From: Streptomyces longispororuber
GTDB taxonomy: Bacteria > Actinomycetota > Actinomycetes > Streptomycetales > Streptomycetaceae
DNA length: 37,535 bases
Reading direction: 5' to 3'
NCBI RefSeq assembly: GCF_014656095.1
Contig: NZ_BNBT01000076.1
Location: forward strand, 1 to 37,535
The notes beneath the pieces were generated by a model. That model made no database searches and was not told the DNA's origin. It saw nothing but the letters and a program-made list of their open reading frames with translations. The number at the start of each line of letters is the position of its first letter. The first letter of the stretch is position 1. Below, piece by piece: positions 1 through 6,965 of the stretch. The position numbers and the translations under genes are program-made.

Positions 1-1
1 G

Positions 2-1897
2 GACCTCGCGCAGCTCCTCGGCGCCGCCGCGGCCGCGGCCGCGGCCGGGACCGCCGGGCGGGACGCGCTCCAGCGCGCGTTCGCGTCCGCCGCCACCGCG
101 TACGACGTACCGCAGAGCGTGCTGCTCGGCGTCTCCTACCTGCAGTCCCGGTGGGACGCGCACGGCGGCGCCCCGAGTGTCACCGGCGGCTACGGCCCCA
201 TGCACCTGACCGACGCCCGCACCGCGCTCGCCACGGCCCCGCACCACAGCGAGGGCGACGAGGACCCGCGCGGCGACACCTCCCGTCCGCCGCTGAAGCC
301 GCGCCACGTGCCCGCGGACTCCGAAGTCCCTGCCCGGCTCAAGACCTTGAAGCAGGCCGCCCGGGTCAGCGGCATCTCCGAGGACCGGCTCCGGCGGGAC
401 GCCGCGGCGAACGTCCGCGGCGGCGCGGCCCTGCTCGCCGCCGCGCAACGGCGCCTCGGCGAGCCCCTCACCGACGACCCGGCCGACTGGTACGGCGCGG
501 TCGCGGCCTTCTCCGGCGCCGACGAGCAGGCGAGTGCCGCCGCGTACGCCAACGAGGTGTTCGCGGTCATCCGCGACGGCCAGCGGCGCACGACCGACGC
601 CGGGCAGCGCGTGGCGCTCGCCGCCCGGCCCGGGCTGAAGCCGGACACGGCCCAGGTCGAGCGCATGGGCCTGCGCCGGGCCGCCAAGGCCGAGACGGAC
701 TGCCCCACGTCCCTGGCGTGCGAGTGGATCCCGGCCCCGTACGAGGAGTTCGGCGACAACGACTACGGCAACCACGACAAGGCCGACCGGCCCGCGTCCC
801 AGGACATCGAGTACATCGTGGTGCACGACACCGAGGGCCGCTGGGAGGGCGTCCTCAAGATGGTCCAGGACCCCACGTACGTGTCCTGGCACTACACCCT
901 GCGCTCCTCCGACGGCCACGTCGCCCAGCACGTGCGGACCAAGGACGTCGGCTGGCACGCGGGCAACTGGTACGTGAACGCCAAGTCCGTCGGCCTGGAG
1001 CACGAGGGCTTCCTGACGGCGCCCGACACCTGGTACACGGAGGCGATGTACCGCTCGTCGGCGCGCCTGGTGAAGTACCTCGCCAAGCGGTACGGCATCC
1101 CGTTGGACCGGCAGCACATCCTGGGCCACGACACCGTCCCGGGCACCACGGCCGCCACCATCCGCGGCATGCACACCGACCCGGGTCCTTACTGGGACTG
1201 GCAGCACTACTTCACGCTGCTCGGCAAGCCGTTCCACCGCACGGCGGGGCCGAAGGGCGGCCTGGTGACGGTGGCACCGAAGTTCGAGCGGAACAGGCCG
1301 GTGTTCACCGGCTGCGCCAAGCCGGGCGAGACGTGCACGCCGCACGGGTCGAGCGCGGTGCGCGTGTACAGCGCGCCCAGCGAGGACGCGCCGCTCATCA
1401 AGGACATCGGGCTGCGCCCGGGCGGCGAGCCGTCCACGATCGACGTGAACGACATGGGCTCGCGCCTGTCGACCGGCCAGCAGTACGCGGTCGCCGAGCG
1501 CAGGGGCGACTGGACGGCCGTGTGGTACCTCGGCCAGAAGGCCTGGTTCAAGAACCCGCCGAAGCAGCCCACGGCCGTCGACGCGCGCGGCCTGACGGTG
1601 ACGCCGAAGGACGGCGTGAGCGAGGTGCCGGTGTACGGCCGCGCCTACCCGGAGAAGGAGGCGTACCCGCCGGAGGTCCCGGTGCAGTCCGTCTCGCCGC
1701 TGCCGTACAAGCTGCTCGCGGGGCAGAAGTACGCGATCGGCGCCGAGCTGCCCGGCGAGTACTTCTACGCGCCGACGTTCGACCTGGAGCCGCACCGCGT
1801 GGTGCGTGGCAAGGACATGTACTACCAGATCCAGTTCGGTCACCGGGTGGCGTTCGTCCGCGCCGCCGACGTGCGCGTGGTGCCGTCCGGCTCCTGA
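2..1897 (+). CDS. N-acetylmuramoyl-L-alanine amidase (Amidase_2/PGRP type), 5' partial
   Basis: The frame is open to the left edge, so the start codon lies outside the window; about 631 residues are visible. The N-terminal part reads like a Streptomyces secreted amidase lead-in (AYDVPQSVLLGVSYLQSRWD, then GYGPMHLTD), a helical segment resembling lytic-transglycosylase folds. The middle holds an Amidase_2 domain with IEYIVVHDTEG, SWHYTL, GWHAGNW and GMHTDPGP. The two His of VVHDT and MHTDPG are the likely zinc ligands. The C-terminal ~200 residues contain SH3-like segments (VRVYSAPSEDAPLI, WTAVWYLGQKAWF) that probably bind the cell wall. Known family role: cleavage of the amide bond between muramic acid and L-Ala in peptidoglycan outside the membrane. 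No signal peptide can be judged because the N-terminus is missing. It faces the next gene convergently across a strong hairpin and has no iron box, so it looks unrelated to the siderophore genes. Confidence 0.88.
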   Translation, partial: DLAQLLGAAAAAAAAGTAGRDALQRAFASAATAYDVPQSVLLGVSYLQSRWDAHGGAPSVTGGYGPMHLTDARTALATAPHHSEGDEDPRGDTSRPPLKPRHVPADSEVPARLKTLKQAARVSGISEDRLRRDAAANVRGGAALLAAAQRRLGEPLTDDPADWYGAVAAFSGADEQASAAAYANEVFAVIRDGQRRTTDAGQRVALAARPGLKPDTAQVERMGLRRAAKAETDCPTSLACEWIPAPYEEFGDNDYGNHDKADRPASQDIEYIVVHDTEGRWEGVLKMVQDPTYVSWHYTLRSSDGHVAQHVRTKDVGWHAGNWYVNAKSVGLEHEGFLTAPDTWYTEAMYRSSARLVKYLAKRYGIPLDRQHILGHDTVPGTTAATIRGMHTDPGPYWDWQHYFTLLGKPFHRTAGPKGGLVTVAPKFERNRPVFTGCAKPGETCTPHGSSAVRVYSAPSEDAPLIKDIGLRPGGEPSTIDVNDMGSRLSTGQQYAVAERRGDWTAVWYLGQKAWFKNPPKQPTAVDARGLTVTPKDGVSEVPVYGRAYPEKEAYPPEVPVQSVSPLPYKLLAGQKYAIGAELPGEYFYAPTFDLEPHRVVRGKDMYYQIQFGHRVAFVRAADVRVVPSGS

Positions 1898-1924
1898 GGC
1901 CACTGTGCGGCCTTTGACAACGGT

Positions 1925-1960
1925 GCCGGGCCCGGACCCCGCGTGGGGTATGGGCCCGGC
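1925..1960. terminator. Bidirectional stem-loop terminator between convergent genes
   Basis: A 9-bp arm GCCGGGCCC (1925-1933) pairs with GGGCCCGGC (1952-1960). It encloses a second stem, ACCCC (1936-1940) with GGGGT (1945-1949), around a GCGT loop. It sits midway between the stop codons of the amidase and the opposing gene. There is no T-run, which is usual for Streptomyces intrinsic terminators. Confidence 0.75.
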
Positions 1961-1976
1961 GTCGGGGAGCGGTGGG

Positions 1977-2477
1977 TCAGCCCTGCTGGAACAGCTCGGC
2001 GGGCAGCGGCTTGAGGAGCGCGTACAGGTCGTCGGTGATGGGGCGGTCCCAGGCCGCGATGGTCACCAGGACGTTGTCGCTGCGGTCGAACTGCACGCAG
2101 GAGATGCGGCTCTCCGACAGGCGCAGCCGGCGCACGATGAGGAGGTTGTCGCCCTGCATCACCGGCACGTCCTCGGAGGCGACGACGGTGACCTCCTCCT
2201 CGTTCTCCAGCGCGAGCAGGAGCTGGGCCACCTCGAAGGGCGCCTCCCCCTCGGCGAGCTCGCGGGCCGGGGAGCCCTCCGGCAGATTGCCGATGATCAT
2301 CGCGGGACCGCGGCCGCCGAACAGGTCGTAGCGCAGGAAGACGCCCTGGCAACTGCCGTCGGGGGCGGGCAGCAGACCGGCACCGAGGTTGCCGGGCCAG
2401 TCCCCCGGATCCATGGCCAGGACATCGAAGTCCGGCCCTGCGGGCGTGGCGGAGCTGCGGCGGCGGAGGAAGGACAT
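1977..2477 (-). CDS. Conserved-looking hypothetical protein, 166 aa
   Basis: I do not recognise this protein. I chose the ATG at 2477 (MSFLRRRSSATPAG...) because the open frame further upstream to 2681 is low-complexity Pro/Arg/Gly and overlaps the neighbouring gene. The product is acidic and soluble, with no signal peptide or membrane segment. Features seen: an alternating hydrophobic stretch FEVAQLLLALENEEEVTVVASEDVPV, then LLIVRRLRLSESRISCVQFD and a C-terminal DDLYALLKPLPAELFQQG. It is the size of a single-domain cytoplasmic protein. It is transcribed away from the siderophore locus, probably alone, and no ribosome binding site stands out. Coding is supported by third-position GC bias and by the convergent terminator downstream. 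Function unknown. Confidence 0.6.
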   Translation of the reverse strand: MSFLRRRSSATPAGPDFDVLAMDPGDWPGNLGAGLLPAPDGSCQGVFLRYDLFGGRGPAMIIGNLPEGSPARELAEGEAPFEVAQLLLALENEEEVTVVASEDVPVMQGDNLLIVRRLRLSESRISCVQFDRSDNVLVTIAAWDRPITDDLYALLKPLPAELFQQG

Positions 2478-2608
2478 GCGGCCATGGTACGTGCCCGCGG
2501 TGCCGTTTCCGGCGCGGGGGCGGCGGCGGGGAAACCGGTGGCCGTGGTGGTCACCGGGGGCGTGCGCGGCCCCGCGCGCCCCGGGCGGGGGCGGGCCCCC
2601 GGTCCGGG

Positions 2609-3277
2609 TCAGACCCGCTCGCGGCCGCGCGCGAGGTGCCGGGCCACGCGGGCCCGGTTGCCGCAGGACGGCTTGCACCACTCCTGGCGCGGGTGCTCCT
2701 TGAGGAAGTAGCGCACGCAGCGCGGCGCGTGGCAGGCGCGCAGCCGCTCCCGGTCGGGCCCGGCGACGAAGGCGAGCGCGGCCCGCGCCAGGGCCGCGTC
2801 GAGCAGGTCCGCGGACCGGTCCGGCGCGGCGGGCCCGGCACCCGGCGCGGGCTCGTCGCGTACGGCGGGCCCTGAGCCGGGCCGCCAGCTCAGCACGGGC
2901 ACGACGGGCACCCTGGCCGCGGCCTCGTTCAGCCGGGTGACGGCCTCGGCCAGGGGCAGCAGCCGCCGGGCGTCCGCCGGGCTCGGCTCGCCGGGGCGCA
3001 CCGCGTGGGCGCAGAGCGTACGGAGAGCCAGGCGCAGCGACCGTACGCGGCTCAGCGCGGCGTCGTCGGCGCGGTAGCGGCGCCCGGCCAGGGCCTCGGG
3101 CAGCAGGCCGGCGTGGTCGCGCACCCAGGCGGTCAGGCCCTCCGGCGTGTCGAGGTCGTCGGCGACACCGCCGTACCCGTCGTGGCGGACGGTCGCGACG
3201 AGACCGAGGACGAGCCGGGTGGACGCCGCCGCGTGCGCCGGGACGGGGGCCGGGGGCGGGCTGGACGCGGGAGGCAT
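2609..3277 (-). CDS. CGNR zinc-finger (ABATE-domain) putative transcriptional regulator
   Basis: A 222-residue protein. The C-terminus carries the CGNR zinc finger: CHAPRCVRYFLKEH followed by WCKPSCGNRARVARH, giving four Cys spaced to bind one zinc and the diagnostic Cys-Gly-Asn-Arg. The N-terminal ~150 residues match the partner domain of this family (formerly DUF1470, ABATE), with RLVLGLVATVRHDGYGGVADDLDTPEGLTAWVRDHAGL early on. Family members are presumed stress-responsive DNA-binding regulators; the ligand is unknown. The interdomain stretch near residues 130-155 is Pro/Ala/Gly-rich and likely flexible. The start at ATG 3277 lacks a convincing ribosome binding site, so it could differ by a few codons. 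There is no iron box and no operon partner; the upstream DNA is the repeat tract described next. Confidence 0.82.
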   Translation of the reverse strand: MPPASSPPPAPVPAHAAASTRLVLGLVATVRHDGYGGVADDLDTPEGLTAWVRDHAGLLPEALAGRRYRADDAALSRVRSLRLALRTLCAHAVRPGEPSPADARRLLPLAEAVTRLNEAAARVPVVPVLSWRPGSGPAVRDEPAPGAGPAAPDRSADLLDAALARAALAFVAGPDRERLRACHAPRCVRYFLKEHPRQEWCKPSCGNRARVARHLARGRERV

Positions 3278-3348
3278 GAGCAGATGATAGGTTCTGGCGG
3301 CTCGTGAGCGGGGCGCTGCTCGTTCCGCGGTGCGGAGGGCTGCCCTCC

Positions 3349-3586
3349 GGGGTGCCTGACCGGGGCTCCCGGGAAGGGTGCCGTGACCGGGGCTGCGGGC
3401 CGCCGGTGACCGGTGCTCCGGAGAAGGGTGCCGTGTGCGGCGCTGCGGGGCGGGGTGCCGGTGACCGGCGTTCCAGACAGGGGTGCCGGGGTCCGGCGCT
3501 GTGGCGAGGAGCCCGGTGAACGGTGCTCAGGAGAGGAGCCCCGGTGAACGGTGCTCCGGGGAGGGGTGCCGGTGATCGGCGGGGCC
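3349..3586. repeat. Degenerate ~27-bp tandem repeat array, about nine units
   Basis: Successive units resemble GGGTGCCGGTGACCGGCGCT followed by a short CGGG(A/G)AGG-type tail. Approximate unit starts are 3349, 3376, 3405, 3426, 3453, 3481, 3510, 3537 and 3565, mostly 27-29 bp, with one 21-bp unit (3405) that lacks the leading GGGTGCC. The array fills most of the 294-bp gap between the CGNR gene and the LRR gene and runs into the LRR start codon. The last units supply the purine-rich ribosome binding site. I see no real gene within it: reading frames there only translate the repeat. Confidence 0.7.
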
Positions 3587-4297
3587 GTACTGAACTACTG
3601 GCGGGCGGGGCTGGACGCGGTGCCGGACGAGGTGTGGCGCCACCCCGGCCTCGACGTGCTGCTGCTGCCCGACAATGCGCTGACGCGGCTGCCCGCCCGC
3701 ATCGGGACGCTGACCTCGCTGCGCACCCTGGACCTCGGCCACAACCGGCTCACGTCCGTGCCGCCGGAGCTCGGCGACCTCACCGCGCTCGGCGACTTCC
3801 TGTACCTCCACGACAACCGCCTGACATCCCTGCCCGAGGAACTGGGCCGGCTGACACGGCTCGCCTACCTGAACGTCGGCGAGAACCGGCTCACCGCCCT
3901 GCCGGAGAGCCTCGGCGCCATGGCGGGCCTCGTCGAGCTGCGCGCCCAGCACAACCGGCTCACCGCGCTGCCCGCGTCGCTCGGCTCACTGCGCTCGCTG
4001 CGGGAGCTGTGGCTGCGCGGCAACGACCTCGCCGCCCTGCCCGAGGGCGTACGACTGCTGGGCTCCTTGCGCGAACTGGAGCTGCGCGAGAACGCGTTCG
4101 CGGCGGTGCCGGAGGCGCTGCGCGGGCTGCCCGCGCTGCGCCGCCTCGACCTGCGGTCCAACCGGCTGCGCGACCTGCCCGCCTGGCTCGCCGAGCTGCC
4201 GTCGCTGGAGAAGCTGGACCTGCGCTGGAACGACCTGCGGGACGGCGAGGCCACGGTCGCGGCCCTGCGCGGCCGGGGCTGCGTGGTGCTGTACTGA
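3572..4297 (+). CDS. Leucine-rich repeat protein (about nine LRRs)
   Basis: A 241-residue protein made almost wholly of LRRs with a ~23-residue period, pattern LxxLxLxxNxLTxLPxxLGxL. I count nine: from GLDVLLLPDNALTRLPARIG through LRTLDLGHNRLTSVP, FLYLHDNRLTSLP, LAYLNVGENRLTALP, LVELRAQHNRLTALP, LRELWLRGNDLAALP, LRELELRENAFAAVP, LRRLDLRSNRLRDLP to LEKLDLRWNDL. I chose GTG 3572 because GGGGAGGGG lies about six bases upstream; an in-frame GTG at 3551 is inside the repeat DNA. There is no signal peptide, anchor or catalytic domain, so a cytoplasmic protein-binding scaffold is likely. The partner cannot be inferred. It converges on the second monooxygenase gene across a hairpin. Confidence 0.85.
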   Translation: MIGGAVLNYWRAGLDAVPDEVWRHPGLDVLLLPDNALTRLPARIGTLTSLRTLDLGHNRLTSVPPELGDLTALGDFLYLHDNRLTSLPEELGRLTRLAYLNVGENRLTALPESLGAMAGLVELRAQHNRLTALPASLGSLRSLRELWLRGNDLAALPEGVRLLGSLRELELRENAFAAVPEALRGLPALRRLDLRSNRLRDLPAWLAELPSLEKLDLRWNDLRDGEATVAALRGRGCVVLY

Positions 4298-4316
4298 GGG
4301 GCCGGCGCCCGCCGGT

Positions 4317-4348
4317 GGCGCTCCGGGCGGCGGGCCGCACGGAGCGCC
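4317..4348. terminator. Stem-loop between convergent LRR and monooxygenase genes
   Basis: GGCGCTCCG (4317-4325) pairs perfectly with CGGAGCGCC (4340-4348) around a 14-base GC-rich loop. It lies in the 74-bp gap between two opposing stop codons, so it probably serves both genes. Confidence 0.65.
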
Positions 4349-4371
4349 GGGGCCGTGGTGGCGTACGCCGG

Positions 4372-5730
4372 TCAGGCGGCGCGGGCCGGCCGGCGGGCGA
4401 GGAGCGAGTCGCGTATCTCACCCGCGCGCACCGCCGTGTTGGACAGCAGCGTCGACGTCAGGCCGTGCGTGTGCTCGGTGCCGCCCTGGAGGTAGATGGC
4501 GGCGGAGACGTGGGGGTCGGTGGCCACGCGGTGGTCGCGGGAGACGACCAGTTCGTCCTCGTCGTCGCGCAGGCACAGCTTGTCGATCTCGCCCAGGCGT
4601 TCGCCGATGCCGCGCGGCCGGTAGCCGGTCGCGTGGACGAGCAGGTCGGAGGTGAGCGTCTCGCGCTCGCCGGTGGGCAGGAACTCCACGCCGATGTCGA
4701 GGCGGTCGGCGCGTACGTCGATGTCGCGGATGCGGGAGACGTTCAGCATGCGCAGGCGCTGCTGCCCTCGCACCTTCTCCTGGTACATGGTCCTGGAGAG
4801 CGACTCGATGAGGTCGATGTCCACGACGGAGTAGTTGGTGGAGCGGTGGTAGTCGAACAGCGACTGCTTCACCTCGCGGGGCGCGCGGTGGAACAGGTCC
4901 ACGGCCTCGGGGTCGAAGATGCGGTTGGCGAAGGGGCTGTCGTCGGCGGGGGTGTACCCGTACTTGGCGAACACGGAGCAGATCTCGGCGTCCGGGAAGT
5001 GGCGGTGCAGGTAGTCCACGCACTCGGCGGCGCTCTGCCCGGCACCGAGGACGACCGCGCGCCGCACCGGCGTCCCGGCGTCCTTGAGCGCGGCCACGCG
5101 CGGGATCAGTTCGCTGTTGTGGAAGACCCGCGCGGAACTGACGGTGCCGGGCGGCAGGTGCGGCTCCAGGCCGGTGGCCACGCAGATGGCGCGGGCGCGG
5201 CGCACCACGGTGCGGTCCGGGTCCGCGGGGTCGCGGCTGACCACGTCGAAGCAGGTGACCTCGCCGTCCTCCGTGACCGGGCGGACGGCGACGACTTCGG
5301 CGGAGTACTCGACGAGGTCGGAGACGCCCTGCGCGGCCCACTCCAGGTAGTCGTGGAACTCGACCCTGAGCGGGAACAGCGTCTTCTGGTTGAGGAAGTC
5401 GACCAGCCTGTCACGCTCCTGGAGGTAGCACAGGAAGCTGAAGGCGCTCTTCGGGTCGCGCATCGTGACCAGGTCCTTGAGGAAGGACACCTGCATCGTC
5501 GCGTCGTCGATGAGCATGCCCCGGTGCCAGCCGAACGCCGGCTGCTTCTCCAGGAAACCGGCGCGTATCCGGTCGCTCTCGTCGGCCCGTTCGTTGTGTT
5601 CGTGGACCGCGATCGCCAGAGCCAGGTTCGAGGGCCCGAATCCGATCCCCAGGACGTCGTAGATCACGCCCGTCTCCCCCTGCGTTTCCCTTGTGTCCGG
5701 ACCGCTCTTCACTGCGTTCACCCGCTTCAT
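4372..5730 (-). CDS. Second L-ornithine N5-monooxygenase (flavin-dependent, SidA/PvdA/CchB family)
   Basis: A 452-residue flavin- and NADPH-dependent N-hydroxylating monooxygenase, expected to convert L-ornithine to N5-hydroxyornithine. Seen: FAD motif GIGFGPSN (28-35), substrate-region segment MLIDDATMQVSFLKDLVT (72-89), NADPH motif GAGQSAAE (229-236), STNYSVVD (about 297-304) and ATGY (367-370). It closely resembles CchB of this window (29348-30703) over its whole length, so it is a paralogue. I chose ATG 5730 because AGGGAGG lies just upstream; a longer frame to 5793 would run through the iron box and cannot be the natural start. Expression should be iron-repressed from the box at 5758-5776. 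The gene diverges from the ArgB paralogue, which suggests a hydroxyornithine supply unit. A different substrate such as lysine is possible but less likely given its similarity to CchB. Confidence 0.9.
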   Translation of the reverse strand: MKRVNAVKSGPDTRETQGETGVIYDVLGIGFGPSNLALAIAVHEHNERADESDRIRAGFLEKQPAFGWHRGMLIDDATMQVSFLKDLVTMRDPKSAFSFLCYLQERDRLVDFLNQKTLFPLRVEFHDYLEWAAQGVSDLVEYSAEVVAVRPVTEDGEVTCFDVVSRDPADPDRTVVRRARAICVATGLEPHLPPGTVSSARVFHNSELIPRVAALKDAGTPVRRAVVLGAGQSAAECVDYLHRHFPDAEICSVFAKYGYTPADDSPFANRIFDPEAVDLFHRAPREVKQSLFDYHRSTNYSVVDIDLIESLSRTMYQEKVRGQQRLRMLNVSRIRDIDVRADRLDIGVEFLPTGERETLTSDLLVHATGYRPRGIGERLGEIDKLCLRDDEDELVVSRDHRVATDPHVSAAIYLQGGTEHTHGLTSTLLSNTAVRAGEIRDSLLARRPARAA

Positions 5731-5757
5731 CGCCTCCCTAAGCAGGCACATGGTAGG

Positions 5758-5776
5758 TAAGGTAAGCCTCACCTTG
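5758..5776. promoter_or_regulatory. Iron box upstream of the second monooxygenase
   Basis: TAAGGTAAGCCTCACCTTG fits the 19-bp DmdR/DtxR palindrome TTAGGTTAGGCTAACCTAA, including the core AGGT-N7-ACCT. It lies 28 bp upstream of the chosen ATG at 5730, where it would cover the promoter. Confidence 0.85.
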
Positions 5777-5855
5777 CAACGCCTGAGGGGCAATCATATG
5801 CGGGCGGGCGCCCACCGGACGCCGGACCTCCGCAACCGCGCACCCCGAAGCGGAC

Positions 5856-5874
5856 TTAGGCTAGGCTAATCTAA
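5856..5874. promoter_or_regulatory. Iron box upstream of the ArgB paralogue
   Basis: TTAGGCTAGGCTAATCTAA is a good match to the 19-bp actinomycete iron-repressor operator. It is the second box in the divergent region 5731-5990 and lies 116 bp before the GTG at 5991, leaving a leader of roughly 100 nt. Confidence 0.87.
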
Positions 5875-5946
5875 GTGAATCTTGAGGCCGCGGGCCGGGG
5901 GGAGCGTTCGCCCACGGGCCCGGCGGCCGGCACGACTGTTGCCTTC

Positions 5947-5968
5947 GGCCCACCCGAGAGGGTGGGCC
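5947..5968 (+). other. Leader hairpin with GAGA tetraloop before the ArgB paralogue
   Basis: A perfect 9-bp stem, GGCCCACCC (5947-5955) with GGGTGGGCC (5960-5968), is closed by a GAGA (GNRA-type) loop. It ends 22 bases before the GTG start, in the transcribed leader. It could stabilise the mRNA or affect translation; no T-run or competing stem was seen, so I do not call it an attenuator. Confidence 0.5.
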
Positions 5969-5990
5969 TGCCCATGAATGGAGTGGCTCC

Positions 5991-6926
5991 GTGAGCGCGA
6001 CCGCTGCCCGGGGATTCCTCGCGAGCGGAACTCCCGCCGGGATCGAGGAAGCCGGCGAACCCGACCAGCCTCCGGCGGCGCGACGGCTCCAGGAGGGCGC
6101 GGTCGTCGTCAAGTTCGGCGGTCACGCCATGGTGGACGCGGACCTCCAGCGGACGTTCGCCGAGGACGTCGTGGAGATGTGGCGGGCGGGACTGCGCCCG
6201 GTCGTGGTGCACGGCGGCGGGCCGCAGATCAGCGCGATGCTCGAACGCCTCGACCTGGAGACCCGGTTCGAGGCGGGCCTGCGCGTGACGACGCCGGAGA
6301 CCATGGACGTCGTACGCATGGTGCTGACGGGCCGCGTGCAGCGGGAGCTGGTCGGCCACATCAACGCCCACGGCCCCTTCGCCGTCGGCATGACCGGCGA
6401 GGACGCCCACACCATGACGGCCGTGCGCCGGCCGGCCTGGGTGGACGGCCGCCCGGTGGACATCGGCCTGGTCGGGGACGTCGTCGACGTGGACCCCGGC
6501 ATGGTGCGCACGCTCCTGGAGCGGGGGCACATCCCCGTCGTCTCCCCCGTGGCGCGCGGCGAGGACGGGCAGGTCTACAACGTCAACGCGGATCTCGCCG
6601 CCTCGGCCCTCGCCGTCGCCCTCGGCGCCGAACGCCTGGTGGTGCTCACCGACGTGGAAGGCCTGTACGCGAACTGGCCGCACAGCACCGAGGTGATACC
6701 GCGCCTGACGGCCGGCGCCCTGGACGACCTGCTGCCCGACCTGGCCAGCGGGATGCTGCCCAAGATGGAGGGCTGCCTGCGGGCCGTGCGCGGCGGCGTG
6801 GGCACGGCACACGTCATCGACGGCCGCGTGCCGCACGCGGTACTGCGCAGCGTCTTCGGGAAGACCAGCCCGGGCACGACGGTGGTACCCGACACCGCTC
6901 CACGGCACGCGGAGCCCGGCGTCTGA
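5991..6926 (+). CDS. argB: N-acetylglutamate kinase paralogue (ArgB-like), iron-box controlled
   Basis: A 311-residue amino-acid kinase, expected to phosphorylate N-acetyl-L-glutamate at the second step of ornithine/arginine synthesis. Catalytic features are intact: KFGG (K41), GGGPQ (75-79), GLRVT (R98), NVNAD (197-201) and SGMLPKMEG (K258). Two things differ from arginine-sensitive homologues as I know them. The usual N-terminal helix (KAxxLIEALPWL-like), needed for hexamers and arginine control, is replaced by a Gly/Pro/Ala-rich stretch (residues 1-35). Near the C-terminus, HAVLRSVFGKTSPGT (282-296) lacks the Glu of the usual E-x2-GT arginine-site signature. This suggests, without proving, reduced arginine feedback. 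The start is GTG 5991 with GGAG nearby. The iron box at 5856-5874 and the divergent hydroxylase tie it to siderophore precursor supply. It is probably a second copy, the housekeeping argB lying elsewhere. Confidence 0.88.
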   Translation: MSATAARGFLASGTPAGIEEAGEPDQPPAARRLQEGAVVVKFGGHAMVDADLQRTFAEDVVEMWRAGLRPVVVHGGGPQISAMLERLDLETRFEAGLRVTTPETMDVVRMVLTGRVQRELVGHINAHGPFAVGMTGEDAHTMTAVRRPAWVDGRPVDIGLVGDVVDVDPGMVRTLLERGHIPVVSPVARGEDGQVYNVNADLAASALAVALGAERLVVLTDVEGLYANWPHSTEVIPRLTAGALDDLLPDLASGMLPKMEGCLRAVRGGVGTAHVIDGRVPHAVLRSVFGKTSPGTTVVPDTAPRHAEPGV

Positions 6927-6965
6927 CCGCCACCCGGCAGAGACCGACCGGCTCCTGGCGGTCAG
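6923..6965. terminator. Stem-loop spanning both convergent stop codons
   Basis: CTGACCGCCA (6923-6932) pairs over 10 bp with TGGCGGTCAG (6956-6965). Each arm contains a stop codon: TGA of the ArgB paralogue at 6924-6926 and TGA (read as TCA) of the DUF1963 gene at 6962-6964. It is likely a bidirectional terminator. Confidence 0.65.

Noticed and set aside
3523..5760. Long plus-strand frame through the repeats, LRR gene and second monooxygenase
   Set aside because: A shadow of two genuine genes; no domain, and it crosses a terminator hairpin.
5731..5793. Longer N-terminus for the second monooxygenase (start at 5793)
   Set aside because: It would translate through the iron box and promoter; ATG 5730 has an excellent ribosome binding site.
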